From NCBI GenBank assembly GCA_024636975.1, contig JAGXGA010000029.1, positions 1-64,000 on the forward strand: a DNA stretch of 64,000 bases, in the 5' to 3' direction. The stretch is from Mariniphaga sp. (GTDB lineage Bacteria; Bacteroidota; Bacteroidia; Bacteroidales; Prolixibacteraceae). Position numbers and translations under genes: made by a program. This document shows positions 61,532-64,000 of this stretch, one piece after another (position 1 is the stretch's first letter; each line of letters starts with the position of its first letter). The notes below the pieces were generated by a model. It was given only the letters and a program-made list of their open reading frames with translations, had not been told where the DNA came from and made no database searches.

Positions 61532-62022
61532 TATATATCCTCCTTATCCATCAGTACTTTCAGTTTTTTCTTAATCCTGTTCATTTTCACCCTTACGTAA
61601 TTTTGAGTGATTCCGGTTATTTCAGCGATTTCCTCATATTTTTTATTTTCAAGAAATAAAAGGATGATTGATTTTTCAATTCCGGTAAGATGAGCCACTG
61701 CACGGTGAAGAACCTTTATCTGCTCTTCGGTTTCATTTTCATATCCATCATCGGGAAGCTGGAAGTTTTCATTCGACAACTGATTACGGTCAGGTCTTCT
61801 TTTGCTCTTTTTAAATGTTGTAATAGCAGTGTTCAATCCCACCCTGTACATCCAGGTTGTAACTTTTGATTCGTTTCGGAATGTAGGATATGATTTCCAC
61901 AACTGTGCAACTATTTCCTGAAACAGGTCATTACGGTCTTCTTCCAGATCGCAGTAGATATTACAAACCTTGTAAATAATGCCCTGGTTCTCTCTGATGA
62001 TATGCAAAAACTCTTTTTCCAA
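61531..62022 (-). CDS. ECF-type RNA polymerase sigma factor (163 aa)
   Basis: Region 2: RNDLFQEIVAQLWKSYPTFR and TWMYRVGLNTAITTFKK (promoter melting and -10 recognition). Region 4: ILLFLENKKYEEIAEITGIT followed by NYVRVKMNRIKKKLKVLM (-35 recognition). Region 3 is short, as in ECF factors. The next gene on the operon encodes its putative membrane regulator. The target promoters are unknown; no clear autoregulated promoter is recognisable upstream of 62022. Confidence 0.9.
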   Translation of the reverse strand: MEKEFLHIIRENQGIIYKVCNIYCDLEEDRNDLFQEIVAQLWKSYPTFRNESKVTTWMYRVGLNTAITTFKKSKRRPDRNQLSNENFQLPDDGYENETEEQIKVLHRAVAHLTGIEKSIILLFLENKKYEEIAEITGITQNYVRVKMNRIKKKLKVLMDKEDI

Positions 62023-62103
62023 ATTGCTAAATTGGTATATTTTTACCGAACTATATTACAACTGATGGTTCATATTCACTTCTGAAGCCTTACAATCAAC
62101 CTT

Positions 62104-62874
62104 TCACAACCGCTGCACCGTCATCCCCCCATCAACCATTACAGCCTGCCCTGTTGAATAAGGAAGCATTCCCATGACCATGGCTGCAGCCACTTTCCCA
62201 ACATCCTCAGGCAGACCCCATCTTTTCTGAATGCTGATCCCCTCTTCAAACAACCGATTGTATTTATCGGTCACGCCTGAGGTCATGTCGGTTTGTATGA
62301 CTCCGGGGCGGATTTCGTAAACCGGGATGTTAAATTCACCCAGCCTGGCAGCCCATAATTTGGTTGCCATGGCAATGCCCGCTTTTGAAATGCAATATTC
62401 GCCCCTGTTGACAGATGCTACAGTAGCCGACACAGAAGAGACATTGATGATGCAGCACCACAGTTCCTTATCCTCCTTCTTCATTTCCACCATATGGTTT
62501 GCGAATAATTGCGTCAGAAAATAAGGCCCTTTAAGGTTTATTTCCAGCACCTCGTCGTATATATCTTCGGAAGCATCCAGTATATCCCTGCGCTCACGCG
62601 GTGCAATGCCCGCATTGTTTATCAGAACATTCAGCCGGCTAAATTCTTTAATTACCGATTTGAAAATCTTTTCCCTTTCTGTTTTTTTTGAAACATCGCC
62701 CTGAACATAGATCACTTCTGGTCCCAAAGCCTTCAGCTCATCAATAACATGCTGAATCGATTCCTGTTCCCTTACACCATTAATGGCCAGATTAAACCCC
62801 GATTTTGCCAGTTCAATTGCTATTCCCAAACCGATACCCCGGGAGCCACCCGTTATAAGCGCTGTTTTTTTCAT
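62104..62874 (-). CDS. Short-chain dehydrogenase/reductase (256 aa)
   Basis: Classical SDR: TGxxxGIG in ALITGGSRGIGLGIAIELAK, NNAG in NVLINNAGIAP, catalytic Ser in IINVSSVSATVA and YxxxK in GEYCISKAGIAMATKL; the C-terminal end is GQAVMVDGGMTVQRL. NAD(P)-dependent; family annotation is often 3-ketoacyl-ACP reductase, but the lone location suggests a different carbonyl substrate, unknown. Confidence 0.85.
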   Translation of the reverse strand: MKKTALITGGSRGIGLGIAIELAKSGFNLAINGVREQESIQHVIDELKALGPEVIYVQGDVSKKTEREKIFKSVIKEFSRLNVLINNAGIAPRERRDILDASEDIYDEVLEINLKGPYFLTQLFANHMVEMKKEDKELWCCIINVSSVSATVASVNRGEYCISKAGIAMATKLWAARLGEFNIPVYEIRPGVIQTDMTSGVTDKYNRLFEEGISIQKRWGLPEDVGKVAAAMVMGMLPYSTGQAVMVDGGMTVQRL

Positions 62875-63290
62875 TATAATGTTCTATAAGGTTGTTTTAA
62901 TATATAAATGCTTCTTTACCAGAGTATCAAGCATTTCTTTTTAATTAAACAGTTATTTTTTAGTTCAATTTCTCCTACAAAAACTACCTCCTGCTATGAA
63001 CTGCTGTCATTTTCCTCTTCCTATTTCTTGTCCATGAAGCTAATTCATAAGGTTAAGGTGCGCTGCACCATTAAGGACCGTGGCTGTTTCGGCCTGCTAC
63101 CCATATTAAGGTGCGCTTCACCTTAAGAGGCTCTCTTGGGGTTTCATCGCTGCTAATTTAGCAGAGCTATTTTTTATAAAATACTGCACTCCATTTTAAA
63201 TGACTGTCTACTGCTGTTACCTCCTGCCGCTTTCCTCCAAAGAACTATTATATAACTAAATATTTATAATAACAAAAACCTTCTCCTTAG

Positions 63291-63410
63291 CGGCGCATGG
63301 AACGGATGTATTTCAAATGTTAGCCAGCAGTTGCGCCTCGAGGACTGTTTGCCATTTTACCCGGGGCGCTGCCACCGGGCTGAATTATGCTGGGCCTTCA
63401 GCCCGTATGA
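63291..63410. repeat. Dispersed intergenic repeat, copy B
   Basis: CGGCGCATGGAACG, TTTCAA, GTTGCGCC, then CCGGGGCGCTGCCACCGGG (hairpin), CTGAATTATGCTGGGC and TTCAGCCC follow the same order as copy A at 23818-23934. It is not coding. Confidence 0.6.
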
Positions 63411-63529
63411 AGGCTAATTGACATTTCTTCTTTTCCAAAATTCTGTCTCTCTATAATTTTATGATAGTCAATTTACACAAGATATATAATATATAATATT
63501 GCTCAACCAATTAAATGGACTGCCTAATG

Positions 63530-63658
63530 CTGACTGCTTCCGTCACTTACTTTTCACTGTTTACTGTTCACCGCTTACTGTTCACTCTCCTATACCTTTC
63601 TGAAAATGAACCCATTAACCCGCTCACTGCTCACTGTTCACTGTTCACCGTTTACTTC
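63530..63658. repeat. Minisatellite of CACTGTTCACCG-type words
   Basis: Words such as TTTCACTGTTTACTG, TTCACCGCTTACTG, TTCACTCTCC and CTCACTGCTCACTG follow each other with a basic period of about 7 and variable spelling. Related words occur at 10930-10960 and 23715-23740. Confidence 0.55.
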
Positions 63659-64000
63659 TTAACTTTCTTCCTTCTCCACATCAGATACCTCCACCCACGT
63701 CTTTTTTGCCCAGCTTTCCAGTCCCCTTTCGGCAAGTTGTACTCCTTTGGCTCCTTCAAGCAGGTTCCATGGGAACGGTTCATTTTTAACAACATGCTTC
63801 AGAAAAAGCTCCCACTGGGCTTTAAATGCATTGTCGTAATGTTCCTGTTCGGGCACTTTGCTCCACCCGTCATAAAAATTTATAGGCTGCGGAACATCCG
63901 GATTCCACACCGGCCGGGGTGTATTCCCGTAATGTTGGGTCCAGCAGTCCCTTAAACCGGCAACGGCCGATCCCTTGGTGCCGTCGACATGCAGGGTCAG
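63659..64000 (-). CDS. Gfo/Idh/MocA-family oxidoreductase, C-terminal part (cut by the window edge)
   Basis: The frame is open across 64000 and ends at a TAA. Its sequence reads [20 protein letters not shown], then [20 protein letters not shown] and [20 protein letters not shown], the end of a Gfo/Idh/MocA dehydrogenase C-terminal domain. These enzymes oxidise or dehydrate sugars using NAD(P). The nucleotide-binding domain lies beyond the window, so substrate and completeness cannot be judged. Confidence 0.7.
   Translation of the reverse strand: MTLHVDGTKGSAVAGLRDCWTQHYGNTPRPVWNPDVPQPINFYDGWSKVPEQEHYDNAFKAQWELFLKHVVKNEPFPWNLLEGAKGVQLAERGLESWAKKTWVEVSDVEKEES

Larger units (their letters stand above)
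62875..63658. repeat. 784-base intergenic region filled with short repeats
   Basis: No gene is seen. It holds a palindromic unit TTAAGGTG-CGCTT-CACCTTAA (63106-63126) and a related copy with one mismatched arm (63053-63073). It also holds a second copy of the dispersed repeat (63291-63410) and a minisatellite of CACTGTTCACTG-like words in the last ~130 bases. Confidence 0.6.

Overview
The window is a chromosomal segment of a member of the Bacteroidota, most likely a marine or sediment Marinilabiliales/Prolixibacteraceae-type organism (inference from gene content only). Three things support the phylum: several promoters carry the TAnnTTTG -7 element (hip operon, rplU, valS, serS, mgsA); there are TolC/HlyD pairs, CarboxypepD_reg-like secreted proteins, DUF2490 and CotH proteins; and the intergenic DNA is AT-rich with many short dispersed repeats. 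No rRNA, tRNA or CRISPR array was recognised. The first ~400 bases are very different: GC-rich and encoding the tail of a DUF748-type protein typical of Proteobacteria, which suggests an assembly chimera or a recent foreign junction.

Region 0.4-6.5 kb is a graveyard of accessory genes. It holds a DUF6496 remnant and a LigD polymerase-domain remnant; a higB toxin gene broken by an IS4/DUF4372-type insertion sequence (itself internally deleted) with a 9-bp target duplication, leaving an orphan HigA antitoxin; an apparently intact hipB-hipS-hipT (split HipA) operon with three evenly spaced palindromic operators; an internally deleted DUF4231 (SLATT-like) remnant; an intact membrane-anchored TIR protein; and an ORF6N antirepressor remnant.

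Region 6.5-29 kb is mostly core and metabolic. It has a TolC-HlyD efflux pair, a YgjP-like metalloprotease, dGTPase, a small MscS channel and a four-gene operon for oxidative pentonate catabolism (IlvD/Edd dehydratase, GntP permease, FAH-family dehydratase, 2-oxoglutarate semialdehyde dehydrogenase). These are followed by an AIM24-type protein, RluB-like pseudouridine synthase, a CHAD protein, a secreted endonuclease, SerRS, ribosomal L27 (fused to a HhH domain) and L21, a DUF151 nuclease and a CNT nucleoside transporter.

Region 29-38 kb is a run of DNA-repair and stress-type genes: DUF72, YbhB, Fpg/Nei glycosylase, PEP synthase, a split phosphotransferase/kinase pair, PolX and dodecin. A 20-base sequence is shared by the upstream regions of ybhB and of the lipoprotein gene.

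Region 38-49 kb holds a CotH/DUF2490 pair, ValRS and a five-gene type III polyketide operon (UbiA prenyltransferase, type III PKS, methyltransferase, FAD hydroxylase, small membrane protein) that probably makes a prenylated, methylated and oxidised phenolic lipid.

Region 49-64 kb carries cell-envelope proteins, a second HlyD-type adaptor, aspartate kinase, tandem aldo/keto reductases and a YhhQ queuosine-precursor transporter with a candidate preQ1-I riboswitch. It continues with an mgsA gene carrying one in-frame stop, GlmM-type mutase, an ECF sigma/membrane-partner pair, an SDR and the tail of a Gfo/Idh/MocA oxidoreductase. Intergenic regions at 23.2 and 58.4 kb contain striking 11-bp-periodic inverted repeat arrays.
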